A DNA stretch of 64,000 nucleotides from Actinoallomurus soli (lineage in GTDB: Bacteria; Actinomycetota; Actinomycetes; Streptosporangiales; Streptosporangiaceae): NCBI RefSeq assembly GCF_024055715.1, contig NZ_JAMXMV010000001.1:1054001-1118000 (forward strand). The letters run 5' to 3'. The notes below the pieces were generated by a model that saw nothing but the letters and a program-made list of their open reading frames with translations, made no database searches and had not been told where the DNA came from. A program made the position numbers and the translations under genes. Below, in pieces: positions 1 through 8,878 of the stretch. Position 1 is the stretch's first letter; every line of letters begins with the position of its first letter.

Positions 1-163
1 CGTCCGTGGCGAGTTCGAGCACGGTCTCCTCGAACGCCCGGATCAGGTGCAGTTGCCCGAGCATGCCGCTCAGCAGGGCAGGGTCGGCGTCCTGCCAGTC
101 GGACTTGGTGGTGCTGAGCTGGATCCACGGGCGGATCGCAGCCAGGTGTCTGTTTCGTGGCAT
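1..163 (-). CDS. Thiamine-pyrophosphate dehydrogenase E1 alpha subunit, 5' end only
   Basis: A leftward reading frame starts with ATG at 163-161 and runs off the left edge, so only about 54 N-terminal residues are visible. The start is preceded on its strand by AGGAAACCG, a fair ribosome binding site. The visible stretch ends in LHLIRAFEETVLELATD, which matches the conserved beginning of E1 alpha subunits of pyruvate, branched-chain or acetoin dehydrogenases (usual pattern M-x(3)-IRxFEE-x(3)-L). Those subunits decarboxylate a 2-oxo acid on TPP. The gene diverges from the methylcitrate operon and may share its control region. Family call rests on a short segment; substrate cannot be told. Confidence 0.55.
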   Translation of the reverse strand, partial: MPRNRHLAAIRPWIQLSTTKSDWQDADPALLSGMLGQLHLIRAFEETVLELATD

Positions 164-272
164 CGGTTTCCTCGCCGCCGTCGATCACCGTCAGGCGCGT
201 CATGTGCCGCGCCGTCGCCGAATGTACGCCCGATAGGATCCAATCACAACCGCTCTCATGCGATTCTCTCCC

Positions 273-308
273 TTGACATCCCCCAGCGGTGGACTCATTG
301 TATCCAAT
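273..308 (+). promoter_or_regulatory. Promoter with GntR-type operator ahead of the VOC-prp operon
   Basis: TTGACA at 273-278 is a perfect -35 hexamer. The -10 region 17-18 bases on lies over ATTGTATCCAAT (297-308), an ATTG-N4-CAAT dyad of the kind bound by FCD-type GntR repressors. A half-similar GGATCCAAT lies at 236-244, between this promoter and the leftward E1 gene. The placement suggests that the GntR protein encoded two genes downstream represses the operon. Binding is inferred from the motif only. Confidence 0.5.
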
Positions 309-362
309 TGTGTCCGCCGCTCCTGTGGACGGCGGCTTCGTCGAGCGACAGAGGAACGAGGC

Positions 363-890
363 ATGCCACTACCCGGATTGCGCGGCACGGAGCACATCGG
401 TTTCACCGTGCCGGACCTGGAGGAGGCCGACACCTTCCTGGTCGACGTGCTCGGATGCCGACGCGTCTACGAGCTCGGCCCGTTCGTACACGAGCACGAC
501 GACTGGATGCGGGATCAGCTGAACGTCCACCCGCGCTCGGTGATGCGCAGGCTGCGGCTCTACCGCTGCGGGTTCGGCTCCAACTTCGAGGTCTTCGAGT
601 GGGAGCCGGCCGACGGCCGGCGGCCACAACCGCGCAACAGCGACATCGGGGGACACCACATCGCGTTCTACGTGGACGACCTCGATGCCGCCGTCGACTA
701 CCTGCGCAGCCGCGGCGTCCAGGTGCTCGGCGAGCCTGTCGCCAGTGCCAACGCCAGCGCGGGACAGCGATGGATCTACTTCCTGTCACCGTGGGGGATG
801 CAGTTCGAGCTCGTCAGCTTCCCGCACGGGAAGGCGTACGAAGCGGACGCGACGGTGGTCCTGTGGAATCCCACTCGCCCGGCACTGTAG
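363..890 (+). CDS. VOC (glyoxalase-fold) family protein
   Basis: This 175-residue protein has two vicinal-oxygen-chelate half modules: residues ~8-80 beginning with TEHIGFTVPDLEEAD, and ~97-160 beginning with GHHIAFYVDDLDAAV. His11, a Glu in FEVFEW, a His in GHHIAF and a Glu in MQFELVSF are placed as the four metal ligands of the fold. Members act as glyoxalases, dioxygenases, epimerases or binding proteins. The ATG at 363 was chosen because GAGGAACGAGGC precedes it; upstream in-frame codons would run into the promoter. It heads the GntR-ALDH-PrpDBC operon, so a role on an acyl-CoA or 2-oxo acid intermediate is possible, but its substrate is unknown. Confidence 0.75.
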   Translation: MPLPGLRGTEHIGFTVPDLEEADTFLVDVLGCRRVYELGPFVHEHDDWMRDQLNVHPRSVMRRLRLYRCGFGSNFEVFEWEPADGRRPQPRNSDIGGHHIAFYVDDLDAAVDYLRSRGVQVLGEPVASANASAGQRWIYFLSPWGMQFELVSFPHGKAYEADATVVLWNPTRPAL

Positions 891-904
891 GCATGCTGGG
901 GACC

Positions 905-1648
905 ATGACCGACGAACATCCCACCACCGCCGCGACGACCTCCTCATCATTGGATCCGGACACCGCGGGCAACGACGACAAGGGCCGTCACGGCAACGCC
1001 AGCCAGCGCATCGCCGACGGTCTGCGGGCATCGATCCTGTCGGGCGAGCTGCCCGCCGGCAGCCGGATCCGGCAGGAGGAGATCGCGGCCAGGTACGGCG
1101 CCAGCCGCATCCCGGTACGCGGCGCCCTGCGCATCCTGGAGTCCGACGGCCTCGTGCGGCTGGTGGCGAACTCCGGGGCCTGGGTGGCGCGGTTCACCCG
1201 CGCCGAGTGCGAGGAGTTCTACCAGATCCGCGAGCGCATCGAGCCGCTGCTGCTGCGCATGAGCCTGCCCTGCCTGACGGCGGAGAATCTCGACCGGATG
1301 GACGAACTCGCGGAACAGATGGCGCGCGCCGACCGCGTCGAGCACTTCCTGCGACTCGACCGCGAATTTCACGCCCTCTCCTACGACGGCGCCCGGACCG
1401 TCGTTCTCCAGGAGATCGTCCAGCGCATGTGGAACATGACACACCACTATCGGTCGATGTTCACCCAGGTCTTCCTGGAACAGGGCAGTCAGATCGTTCA
1501 CGACGAGCACCGCATGCTCGTCAGAGCGCTGCGGGAGGGCGACGCCGAACAGGCGGAGCTGGTCCTGTGCGGACACATCAGACGGACCCGGCTGCAGCTC
1601 GCCCGGCACCCGGAGATGTTCGACGCCTGGCCCTCGGCGTCCGGCTGA
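905..1648 (+). CDS. GntR family regulator, FCD subfamily
   Basis: This protein of about 247 residues has an N-terminal winged helix (RIADGLRASILSGELPAGS, then EEIAARYGASRIPVRGALRIL) followed by an all-helical FCD ligand-binding domain with the typical REFHALSYDGA, an HHYRSMF stretch, and DEHRMLVRALREGDAEQAE. FCD regulators sense small organic acids. It sits second in the operon, only a few bases after the VOC gene, and is the natural candidate to read the ATTG-N4-CAAT site at 297-308. Start: ATG at 905 follows GGGG at a sensible distance; an ATG four codons earlier (893) is an alternative. Confidence 0.85.
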   Translation: MTDEHPTTAATTSSSLDPDTAGNDDKGRHGNASQRIADGLRASILSGELPAGSRIRQEEIAARYGASRIPVRGALRILESDGLVRLVANSGAWVARFTRAECEEFYQIRERIEPLLLRMSLPCLTAENLDRMDELAEQMARADRVEHFLRLDREFHALSYDGARTVVLQEIVQRMWNMTHHYRSMFTQVFLEQGSQIVHDEHRMLVRALREGDAEQAELVLCGHIRRTRLQLARHPEMFDAWPSASG

Positions 1649-1674
1649 ACCCCATCTTCGAGAAAGGCACCCCG

Positions 1675-3084
1675 ATGACGACCGCCACCGAACCACCGAC
1701 CGCGCCTCCGCTCGCCGTGACGAACCCGGCCACGGGCGAAACGGTCGAGGAGATTCCTTCACACGGCCAGGACGAAGTCGAACGGCGCCTGCGAGCGGCC
1801 CATCGCGCCGCTCGTACGCTGCGCGCCACGGACTACCTCACCCGGGCGTCGTGGATGAAGGAGACGGCCGCGGTGCTCGAAGCCGACTCCGAAGACGTCG
1901 CGCGCACCGTCGTCACCGAGATGGGCAAGACGATCCGCCAAGCCCGGGACGAGGTCGCCAAGAGCGTACGGACGATGCGGTTCTACGCGGATCACGCCGA
2001 GGAGTTCCTGGCAGACATACCGCTGGCGTCCCCGGGAAGCGTCGGCGCGCGCCGGGCGCTGACGCGCTACCAGCCGCTCGGCGTCGTGCTGGCGGTCATG
2101 CCGTGGAACTACCCGATCTGGCAGGTCGTGCGGTTCGCGGCCCCCGCGCTCATGGCGGGGAACGCGGGCCTGCTGAAGCACGCGGCGAACGTCCCGCGGT
2201 CCGCTCTGTACCTCGATTCACTCTTCTCGCGCGGCGGGTTCCCACCCGGTGCGTTCGGCTCACTGCTCATCGATTCGAGCCGCGTCGAGACGATCATCGC
2301 CGATCCGCGGATCGCCGCGGTCACTCTCACGGGCTCCGAAGGCGCCGGCCGCGCCGTCGGCGCGGCCGCCGGACGCGCCATCAAGAAGACCGTGCTCGAA
2401 CTCGGCGGATCCGATCCGTTCATCGTCATGCCGAGCGCCGATGTCGAGAAGGCGGCCACGACGGCGGTCGCCGCGCGGATGAACAACAACGGACAGTCCT
2501 GCATCGCGGGCAAGCGCTTCATCGTCCACACGGACGTCTATGACGAGTTCGCCGGCATCTTCGCCGAGAAGATCGCCATGCTCTCCGTCGGAGATCCGTT
2601 CGACGAGCACACCGACGTCGGACCGATCGCGACCGCCAACGGCCGGAACGAGCTCGCCGCGCAGGTCGACGATGCCGTCGCCCGTGGCGCACGGGTGCTG
2701 GCCGTGGCCGCCACGCCTGCGGACACCGGTGGGTGGTACTACCCTCCGACCCTGCTGGAAGGCCTCGGACCGGAGTCCCGGCTGTACGCCGAGGAGGCGT
2801 TCGGCCCGGTCGCGACCCTTTACCGTGCGGCCGACGAGCAGGAGGCGATCTCGCTCGCCAACGGCACGGCCTTCGGGCTCAGCTCGTCGGTGTGGACGGC
2901 CGATCCCGAGCAGGCCGATCGCCTGACCGACGCCTTGGAAGCGGGCGCCGTCTTCGTCAACGGCATGTCCGTCTCCTACCCCGAACTGCCCTTCGGCGGC
3001 GTGCGGAATTCGGGGTACGGGCGCGAGCTCGGTTCGGCCGGCATCCGCGAGTTCTGCAACATGAAGACCGTCTGGATCGGCTGA
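1675..3084 (+). CDS. Aldehyde dehydrogenase, succinate-semialdehyde dehydrogenase-like
   Basis: This 469-residue NAD(P)-dependent aldehyde dehydrogenase has the [12 protein letters not shown] cofactor-region motif, the general base Glu242 in LELGGSDPF and the nucleophile Cys276 in [10 protein letters not shown]. The C-terminal [15 protein letters not shown] is also standard. Overall it resembles the GabD/Sad (short succinate-semialdehyde dehydrogenase) branch. A GAGAAAGG site lies before the ATG. It sits between the GntR gene and prpD, so it may feed an aldehyde-derived acid into the methylcitrate route; whether the true substrate is succinate, methylmalonate or another semialdehyde cannot be told from sequence. 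Confidence 0.85.
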   Translation: MTTATEPPTAPPLAVTNPATGETVEEIPSHGQDEVERRLRAAHRAARTLRATDYLTRASWMKETAAVLEADSEDVARTVVTEMGKTIRQARDEVAKSVRTMRFYADHAEEFLADIPLASPGSVGARRALTRYQPLGVVLAVMPWNYPIWQVVRFAAPALMAGNAGLLKHAANVPRSALYLDSLFSRGGFPPGAFGSLLIDSSRVETIIADPRIAAVTLTGSEGAGRAVGAAAGRAIKKTVLELGGSDPFIVMPSADVEKAATTAVAARMNNNGQSCIAGKRFIVHTDVYDEFAGIFAEKIAMLSVGDPFDEHTDVGPIATANGRNELAAQVDDAVARGARVLAVAATPADTGGWYYPPTLLEGLGPESRLYAEEAFGPVATLYRAADEQEAISLANGTAFGLSSSVWTADPEQADRLTDALEAGAVFVNGMSVSYPELPFGGVRNSGYGRELGSAGIREFCNMKTVWIG

Positions 3085-3101
3085 TCCGTCCAACAGCCGG
3101 C

Positions 3102-3206
3102 GCAGCCCGGCGGCTCGTACGCAGCCCGGCGGCTCGTACGCAGCCCGGCGGCTCGTACGCAGCGCGACGGCTCGTACGCAGCGCGACGGCTCGTACGCAG
3201 CGCGAC
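3102..3206 (+). repeat. 19-bp tandem repeat, about 5.5 copies
   Basis: Five full units and one half unit follow each other without gaps between the ALDH stop and the prpD start. Units 1-3 (3102-3158) are GCAGCCCGGCGGCTCGTAC; units 4-5 (3159-3196) are GCAGCGCGACGGCTCGTAC; the sixth breaks off near 3206. Each junction makes the palindrome CGTACG. As 19 is not a multiple of 3, and both flanking genes have good stops and starts, this is non-coding. It could act on translation or transcription of prpD or be neutral slippage. Confidence 0.95.
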
Positions 3207-3239
3207 GCGCCACCTCGACCGTACGTCCGGAGGAGCCAA

Positions 3240-4760
3240 GTGATCGACCACGAAGTACGCGTCCATCGCAGCGCTGACGCGTTGCCCAGAGAGGGACAAC
3301 TGGCCTGGAAACTCGCCGCAGTCGCCACCGCGACCGGCGGCGCACATGATCTCCTCCCCGACGCGACGGCGATGGCGGCGAACAGGGTGACGGACAACGC
3401 CGCGGTCGCCGTCGCCTCCCTGCTGCGCCGCCCGGTCGCGGTGGCCCGCTGTCAGGCCCTGGCCCATCCGGCCGCCTCGGGGGCGTCGGTATTCGGCGCA
3501 CCCGCGGACATGAGGGTCTCGCCTGACTGGGCTGCCTGGGCCAACGGCACCGCAGTACGTGAGCTGGACTTCCACGACACATTCCTGGCAGCCGACTACT
3601 CCCACCCCGGCGACAACATCCCGCCCTTGCTGGCCGTCGCTCAGCACGCCCACCGCGGCGGCGCCGATCTGCTGCGCGGCATCATCGCCGCGTACGAGAT
3701 CCATGTCGCCCTCGTGAAGGGCATCTGCCTGCACGAGCACCGCATCGACCATGTCGCGCACCTGAGCGCCGCGACCGTCTGCGGACTGGGGGCATTGCTG
3801 CGGCTCGACACCGAAACCGTGTACCAGGCGATCCAGCAGGCGGTGCACACGACGACCGCCACCCGGCAGTCCCGCAAGGGTGAGATCTCCAGTTGGAAGG
3901 CATTCGCGCCGGCCTCCGCCGGAAAAGCGGCGATCGAAGCGATCGACCGGGCGATGCGTGGGGAAAGATCACCTTCGCCGATCTACGAAGGCGAGGACGG
4001 CTTCCTGGCCTGGATGCTGGACGGTCCCGACGCCGTCTACACCGTCTCGCTTCCGGAACCGGACGAGCCGCGCCGCGCCATCCTGGAGACCTTCACCAAG
4101 GAGCATTCCGCCGAGTACCAAGCGCAGGCGATCATCGACCTCGCCCGGCGGCTACGCGAGAAGATCGGGACGCCGGCCGACGTACGCGAGATCGTGCTGC
4201 ACACCAGCCAGCACACCCACCAGGTGATCGGCTCCGGTTCCAACGATCCGCAGAAGTACGATCCGGACGCCGGCCGCGAGACGCTCGATCACTCGGTGCC
4301 GTACATCTTCGCCGTCGCATTGGAGGACGGCACCTGGCATCACGAGCGCTCCTACACGGCCGAACGGGCACACCGCCCCTCGACCGTCGAGCTGTGGCGA
4401 AGGATCAGAACCGTGGAGGATCCGGAGTGGACACGCCGTTACCGCGACCCCGACCCGGCACGCCGAGCCTTCGGCGGCAGGGCCGTGGTGACGCTGGGCG
4501 ACGGCACCGTGATCGAGGACGAATTGGCGGTCGCCGACGCGCATCCGGCCGGTGCCCGTCCCATGGACCGGGACGGCTACATCGCCAAGTTCCGCGCCCT
4601 CACCGCGGGCATCGCCATCGCTCAGGCACAGGACCGGTTCCTTGACGCGGTCGGCCGGCTCGGTGACCTGGACGGCCCTGAACTCGATCTGCTGTTCCCG
4701 TCCGTCGACACCGACGCGGTCGCCGCGTATGACACCGCCCTCCCGAAGGGGCTGTTCTGA
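3240..4760 (+). CDS. prpD: 2-methylcitrate dehydratase (MmgE/PrpD family)
   Basis: This 506-residue protein starts at a GTG directly after GGAGGAGCCAA. It shows MmgE/PrpD features: [19 protein letters not shown] near residue 100, the [14 protein letters not shown] block, and a C-terminal swivelling domain with [13 protein letters not shown]. PrpD dehydrates 2-methylcitrate to 2-methyl-cis-aconitate in propionyl-CoA breakdown. Its stop overlaps the prpB start (TGATG), showing translational coupling. The family also contains cis-aconitate decarboxylase and iminodisuccinate epimerase, but immediate linkage to prpB and prpC makes methylcitrate dehydratase the best reading. Confidence 0.9.
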   Translation: MIDHEVRVHRSADALPREGQLAWKLAAVATATGGAHDLLPDATAMAANRVTDNAAVAVASLLRRPVAVARCQALAHPAASGASVFGAPADMRVSPDWAAWANGTAVRELDFHDTFLAADYSHPGDNIPPLLAVAQHAHRGGADLLRGIIAAYEIHVALVKGICLHEHRIDHVAHLSAATVCGLGALLRLDTETVYQAIQQAVHTTTATRQSRKGEISSWKAFAPASAGKAAIEAIDRAMRGERSPSPIYEGEDGFLAWMLDGPDAVYTVSLPEPDEPRRAILETFTKEHSAEYQAQAIIDLARRLREKIGTPADVREIVLHTSQHTHQVIGSGSNDPQKYDPDAGRETLDHSVPYIFAVALEDGTWHHERSYTAERAHRPSTVELWRRIRTVEDPEWTRRYRDPDPARRAFGGRAVVTLGDGTVIEDELAVADAHPAGARPMDRDGYIAKFRALTAGIAIAQAQDRFLDAVGRLGDLDGPELDLLFPSVDTDAVAAYDTALPKGLF

Positions 4761-5665
4761 TGCTGCACACCCGCACCACGGCCGGACAGCGTCGCCGCGC
4801 CCTCCGCGAACGACTCGCCTCCGGCCGGCTGCTGCGCGTACCGGGCGCGGTGAACCCCCTGTCGGCGATCCTGATCCAGCGTAAGGGCTTCGACGCCGTC
4901 TATCTCTCCGGAGCGGTGCTGTCAGCCGACCTCGGCCTGCCCGACATCGGCCTCACCACCTCCGCCGAGATCGCAGGCAGGGCCCAGCAGATCACTCGGG
5001 TCACGGACCTGCCCGCACTCGTCGACGCCGACACCGGCTTCGGTGAGCCGCTGAACGCCGCGCGCACCGTGCAGTTGATGGAAGACGCGGGCCTGGCCGG
5101 TCTTCATCTGGAGGACCAGGTCAATCCCAAACGGTGCGGGCACCTCGAGGGCAAGAGCGTCGTCTCCCGTGAGGCGATGGTCCGCCGCCTGCGAGCCGCC
5201 GTCGACGCCCGCCGCGACCCGGACTTCCTGCTGATGGCCCGCACCGACGCCCGTGCCGTCGAGGGACTGGACGCCGCCATCGACCGGGCCAAGGCGTACG
5301 TGGACGCGGGCGCCGACGCGATCTTCCCCGAAGCGCTCATGGACGAGAGGGAGTTCGAGGCGTTCCGTGCTGCGGTGGACGTCCCCCTGCTGGCGAACAT
5401 GACCGAGTTCGGCGTCGGCCGGCTCCTCGACGCGGCCACGCTGGAGAACCTCGGCTACAACATCGTCATCTACCCGGTCACCCTGCTGCGCCTCGCGATG
5501 GGGGCCATCGAGGACGGTCTGAGCGTCCTCGCCGCCGAGGGCACCCAGAGAACGCTGCTGCCGCGAATGCAGACCAGGTCCCGGCTCTACGACCTCCTCG
5601 ACTACGCCGATTACACGAACTTCGACTCGGCCGTCTTCGACTTCGACCTCCCACCCGGCACCTGA
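4760..5665 (+). CDS. prpB: Methylisocitrate lyase
   Basis: This 301-residue protein of the isocitrate lyase/PEP mutase superfamily cleaves 2-methylisocitrate to pyruvate and succinate. The metal-binding DADTGFGEPLN motif and the signature KRCGH, with catalytic Cys126, are present, followed by the usual MARTDARAVEGLDAAIDRA and a C-terminal TRSRLYDLLDY. Length is normal for PrpB. The ATG overlaps the prpD stop; 28 bases separate it from prpC. The pyruvate it makes could be used by the 2-oxo acid dehydrogenase whose E1 alpha begins at the left edge. Confidence 0.93.
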   Translation: MLHTRTTAGQRRRALRERLASGRLLRVPGAVNPLSAILIQRKGFDAVYLSGAVLSADLGLPDIGLTTSAEIAGRAQQITRVTDLPALVDADTGFGEPLNAARTVQLMEDAGLAGLHLEDQVNPKRCGHLEGKSVVSREAMVRRLRAAVDARRDPDFLLMARTDARAVEGLDAAIDRAKAYVDAGADAIFPEALMDEREFEAFRAAVDVPLLANMTEFGVGRLLDAATLENLGYNIVIYPVTLLRLAMGAIEDGLSVLAAEGTQRTLLPRMQTRSRLYDLLDYADYTNFDSAVFDFDLPPGT

Positions 5666-5693
5666 GGCCGGGAAGCACGAGAAGGGCACGTCA

Positions 5694-6830
5694 ATGACCG
5701 GCATCACGCCCGAGATCCATCGCGGACTCGCCGGTGTCACCGTGGACACCACCGCGATCTCCACCGTCATCGAGGAGACCAATTCCCTCACCTACCGCGG
5801 TTACCCCGTGCAAGACCTCGCCGCGCACCGCAGCTTCGAGGAGGTCGCCCATCTGCTCTGGCACGGCGAGCTTCCCGGCCTCGACCGGCTGGGCGAATTC
5901 CAGGCGGCAGAACGCGCTCTGCGCCCGCTCGACCGCACCACGATGGAGCTCCTGGCGCGGCTGCCCTTGACCTGCCATCCGATGGACGTACTCCGCACCG
6001 CGGTCAGTTTCTTCGGCGCCGAGGATCCCGCCGAGAACGACGACGGCCCCGCCGCCCACCACGCCAAGTCGCTGGCCATGCTCGCCCGGATACCTGTCGT
6101 GGTCGCCGCCGATCGGCGGCGCCGGCACGGTCTCGACCCGATTCCGCCCGACCCGTCCCTCGGGTTCGCGGAGAACTTCTTCCACATGTGCTTCGGTGCC
6201 GTGCCCGACCCTGAAGTGGTCCGGTGTTTCGAGATCTCGCTCATCCTGTACGCAGAGCACAGTTTCAACGCGTCCACGTTCACCGCTCGCGTGGTCGCCT
6301 CCACCCTGTCCGATTTCTACAGCGCCATCACCGCGGCCATCGGTGCCCTGAAAGGTCCGCTGCACGGTGGCGCCAATGAGGCCGTGATGCACATGCTGAA
6401 CGAGGTGGGCGACGCCGGGCGTGTGGAGGAGTGGCTCGACGAGGCACTGGCGGCGAAACGTAAGATCATGGGATTCGGGCACCGGGTGTACAAGCACGGT
6501 GACTCGCGCGTAGCGATCATGCAGGAGGCCACTGACCGGCTCGTTGCCCGCAGCAGTGATCCTGCGACCGCCCGGCTGGCGGAGGTGCACGCCGCACTGC
6601 GCCAGGCGATGTTCGGCAAGAAGGGCATCCATGCGAATCTCGACTATCCGGCCGGCCTCGCCTACCACCTGATGGGATTCGACATCCCGATGTTCACCCC
6701 CATCTTCGTGATGAGCCGGATCACCGGTTGGAGCGCCCACATCGTCGAGCAACTCGGTCACAACGCGCTCATCCGCCCGCTGGCCCGATACATCGGCCCG
6801 GACCAACGCCCCGTGCCGGCACTTCGGTAG
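5694..6830 (+). CDS. prpC: 2-methylcitrate synthase / citrate synthase family
   Basis: This 378-residue citrate-synthase-fold enzyme condenses propionyl-CoA with oxaloacetate. The catalytic triad is visible: His224 in GPLHGGANEAV, His263 in FGHRVYKHGDSR and Asp317 in NLDYPAG. The short length and the N-terminal GLAGVTVDTTAIS are typical of the PrpC/short citrate synthase type. AGAAGGGCACGTCA precedes the ATG. It ends the operon. No PrpE (propionyl-CoA synthetase) is nearby, so propionyl-CoA must come from another pathway, such as odd-chain or branched-chain catabolism. Confidence 0.92.
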   Translation: MTGITPEIHRGLAGVTVDTTAISTVIEETNSLTYRGYPVQDLAAHRSFEEVAHLLWHGELPGLDRLGEFQAAERALRPLDRTTMELLARLPLTCHPMDVLRTAVSFFGAEDPAENDDGPAAHHAKSLAMLARIPVVVAADRRRRHGLDPIPPDPSLGFAENFFHMCFGAVPDPEVVRCFEISLILYAEHSFNASTFTARVVASTLSDFYSAITAAIGALKGPLHGGANEAVMHMLNEVGDAGRVEEWLDEALAAKRKIMGFGHRVYKHGDSRVAIMQEATDRLVARSSDPATARLAEVHAALRQAMFGKKGIHANLDYPAGLAYHLMGFDIPMFTPIFVMSRITGWSAHIVEQLGHNALIRPLARYIGPDQRPVPALR

Positions 6831-6924
6831 ACCGGTGGTCCCACACATCGCGATCCCTGCCGCTCGCCCGCGATGTCTCTGTGTGAGCATCTCATCGCCA
6901 AGGGTAGGGGTCGGGTAGGGCTTC

Positions 6925-6939
6925 GGGCGGAGCGCCCGG
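6925..6939 (+). terminator. Short GC hairpin after prpC
   Basis: CGGGCG-GAG-CGCCCG is a perfect 6-bp stem with a 3-base loop about 95 bases after the prpC stop and just ahead of the lipoprotein gene. No T-run follows, as is common in actinobacteria. Termination is only a guess. Confidence 0.3.
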
Positions 6940-6965
6940 ACCACGGAGGCTCCGGGAGGCAGGCG

Positions 6966-7541
6966 ATGGGCGGGATCGGGCGTGCGGTACTCGCGGCGGG
7001 CGTCGTGCTCGCCGTCGCGGGCTGCGGAGGCGGTGGCGGGTCGCCTACGGTTCCGCCGCCCGGCGCGAAAGGCGGCCCGCCGACCTTCCGGACGCGGCCG
7101 GCCGCACCACCGACGATGCCGCCGTCCGGCGTCCTTGTGCCGCCCACGGGGCCGACGCCCCCGCCGTGGCCCGTGCCGCCGACCGGACCGACGGCGCCGC
7201 CCTGGCCGGTGCCGCGGACCACGGCCGGGTCCGGCGCACCGTTGCCCCGCGCGGCGAACGGCACCGATCTCAAGGCCTGCCGCACGGGTCGATGCGAGGT
7301 CCAGGTGTCCCCCCGCGACCGCATCCCGGTGCCGGCCCGGCTCGGCGTGAACGAGCTGACGGTGACCGCCATCAGCGGCGACGACATCGCCCTGCGGGGG
7401 ACCGCCCCCGGCACGTCCCTCGCCGTCGAACTGGGCGGGAACGCCGGCGCGACCACCATGATGAACGGCCTCGCGATCACGCTCGTCGCGATCGCCGACG
7501 GCAAGGCGGTCCTGCGCATCGCCCCGGCCCAGGGCCGGTGA
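6966..7541 (+). CDS. Proline-rich lipoprotein, function unknown
   Basis: This 191-residue protein starts at an ATG behind GGGAGGCAGGCG. Residues 1-22 form a lipoprotein signal peptide ending in the lipobox VAGC, followed by a glycine stretch. Residues ~25-85 are a proline-rich linker with the repeated block PPTGPTPPPWPVPPTGPTAP. The C-terminal ~90 residues form a compact domain with two cysteines (CRTGRCEVQV) and several beta-strand-like stretches. It should be anchored to the outer face of the membrane with the domain held off by the linker. No known family was recognised. A Cys pair spaced CxxxxC may form a disulfide. Confidence 0.75.
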   Translation: MGGIGRAVLAAGVVLAVAGCGGGGGSPTVPPPGAKGGPPTFRTRPAAPPTMPPSGVLVPPTGPTPPPWPVPPTGPTAPPWPVPRTTAGSGAPLPRAANGTDLKACRTGRCEVQVSPRDRIPVPARLGVNELTVTAISGDDIALRGTAPGTSLAVELGGNAGATTMMNGLAITLVAIADGKAVLRIAPAQGR

Positions 7542-7562
7542 CTCTCCAGCCACGCGCGTCGG

Positions 7563-7579
7563 TTCGGCTGCGAGCCGAA
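7563..7579 (+). terminator. Hairpin after the lipoprotein gene
   Basis: TTCGGCT-GCG-AGCCGAA is a perfect 7-bp stem 22 bases after the lipoprotein stop. There is no T-tract. The rest of the 218-base gap to 7760 holds no recognisable gene. Confidence 0.4.
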
Positions 7580-7759
7580 ACGCCCCCGGTGTCCGACTCT
7601 GGGCCTTTGCTTCGGCCCGGCGCATCGTGGCGCGGCGTGGATCGTTCCAGGCGTCTTGAAACTCCTCGCCGCGGGCGATCAACGTCGTTCGTTGGATGTT
7701 CGCCCCGGCGGAACCACGCGGCGGTCCGGCGGTCGTACGGCGAGGTCAGGCTCACAGCC

Positions 7760-8878
7760 GTGAAGGTCGCGATCGTGACCGAGTCGTTCCTGCCCCGGGT
7801 GAACGGGGTGACGAACTCGGTGTGTCGTGTGGTCGAGCACCTGGCCGGGTGCGGCAGTGAGGTGCTGGTGGTCGCGCCGGGACCGGGGCCGGGAGGCCAC
7901 GCCGGACAGCCGGTACGCCTCACGCGAGGCGTCGCCCTGCCGTTCTACCGGTCGTTCGTCGTCGGCGTGCCCACGCGTCAGGTGACCGCAGTGCTGAGCG
8001 AATTCGGCCCGGACGTGGTCCATCTGGCCGCTCCGGTCACGCTCGGAGCCTCCGGCGTCGCGGCCGCCCGGCGGCTGGACGTGCCGACGGTGGCCGTCTT
8101 CCAGACCGACGTGGTGGGCTTCGCGCGCCGGTACGGTCTGCGGGGCGCCGACCACCTCGTCTGGGCGTGGCTCCGCCATCTCCATGAACAGGCCGACCGC
8201 ACGCTGGTGCCGTCCACGCCCACCCTGGACCTCCTGCGGCGGCGCGGCCTGCCACGGCTCGCGCTGTGGGCGCGGGGAGTCGACGACCGGCGTTTCCACC
8301 CACGGCACAGGTCCGCGGAACTGCGCGCGCGGCTGGCCCCGGACGGACGGCTGCTGGTGGGCTACGTCGGCCGGCTGGCCGCCGAGAAACGCCCGTCCCT
8401 GCTGCGGCACCTGGCCGACCTACCCGATGTGCGGCTCGTCGTGGTGGGCGACGGGCCCGCCGGGCGGCGGCTGCGGCGGATCCTGCCCGAAGCGGTCTTC
8501 ACCGGGTTCCGCACCGGCCGGGAGCTGTCGGAGCTCGTCGCCTCACTCGACGTCTTCGTGCACACGGGCGCGGACGAGACGTTCTGCCAGGCCGTTCAGG
8601 AGGCGCTGGCGGCCGGAGTCCCGGTGGTGGCACCCGCGGCCGGCGGCCCTCTCGATCTTGTGAAACCGGGCTACAACGGCCTGCTCTATCCCCCGGACGA
8701 CGCGGCCTCGCTCCGGGCTGCCGTCGCCAGGCTGGTCGCGGACGCCCCGATGCGGCGGCGGATGGCCGCCCACGCTCGGCTGTCGGTGCGCGGACGGGAC
8801 TGGGACACCGTCTGCGCGGAGCTGGTCGGCCATTACCATGCCGTCCGATCCGGCCGGTCCGAGCGGCAGGCGGCGTGA
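7760..8878 (+). CDS. GT4 glycosyltransferase, MgtA-like mannosyltransferase
   Basis: This 372-residue GT-B enzyme starts at GTG (KVAIVTESFLPRVNGV), the usual N-terminus of GT4 mannosyltransferases. The C-terminal half carries GYVGRLAAEKRPSLLRH and the retaining-GT motif around ETFCQAVQEALAAGVPVVAP. The closest recalled relatives are actinobacterial GDP-mannose-dependent alpha-mannosyltransferases (MgtA/PimB type), which add mannose to lipid acceptors in the envelope. Its stop overlaps the ATG of the next gene (TGATG). With the deacetylase and the second GT4 it forms a three-gene overlapping operon, likely for one cell-envelope glycan or glycolipid. Acceptor unknown. Confidence 0.82.
   Translation: MKVAIVTESFLPRVNGVTNSVCRVVEHLAGCGSEVLVVAPGPGPGGHAGQPVRLTRGVALPFYRSFVVGVPTRQVTAVLSEFGPDVVHLAAPVTLGASGVAAARRLDVPTVAVFQTDVVGFARRYGLRGADHLVWAWLRHLHEQADRTLVPSTPTLDLLRRRGLPRLALWARGVDDRRFHPRHRSAELRARLAPDGRLLVGYVGRLAAEKRPSLLRHLADLPDVRLVVVGDGPAGRRLRRILPEAVFTGFRTGRELSELVASLDVFVHTGADETFCQAVQEALAAGVPVVAPAAGGPLDLVKPGYNGLLYPPDDAASLRAAVARLVADAPMRRRMAAHARLSVRGRDWDTVCAELVGHYHAVRSGRSERQAA

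Noticed and set aside
3102-3206. CRISPR array.
   Set aside because: Units are contiguous 19-mers without unique spacers and no cas genes are present.
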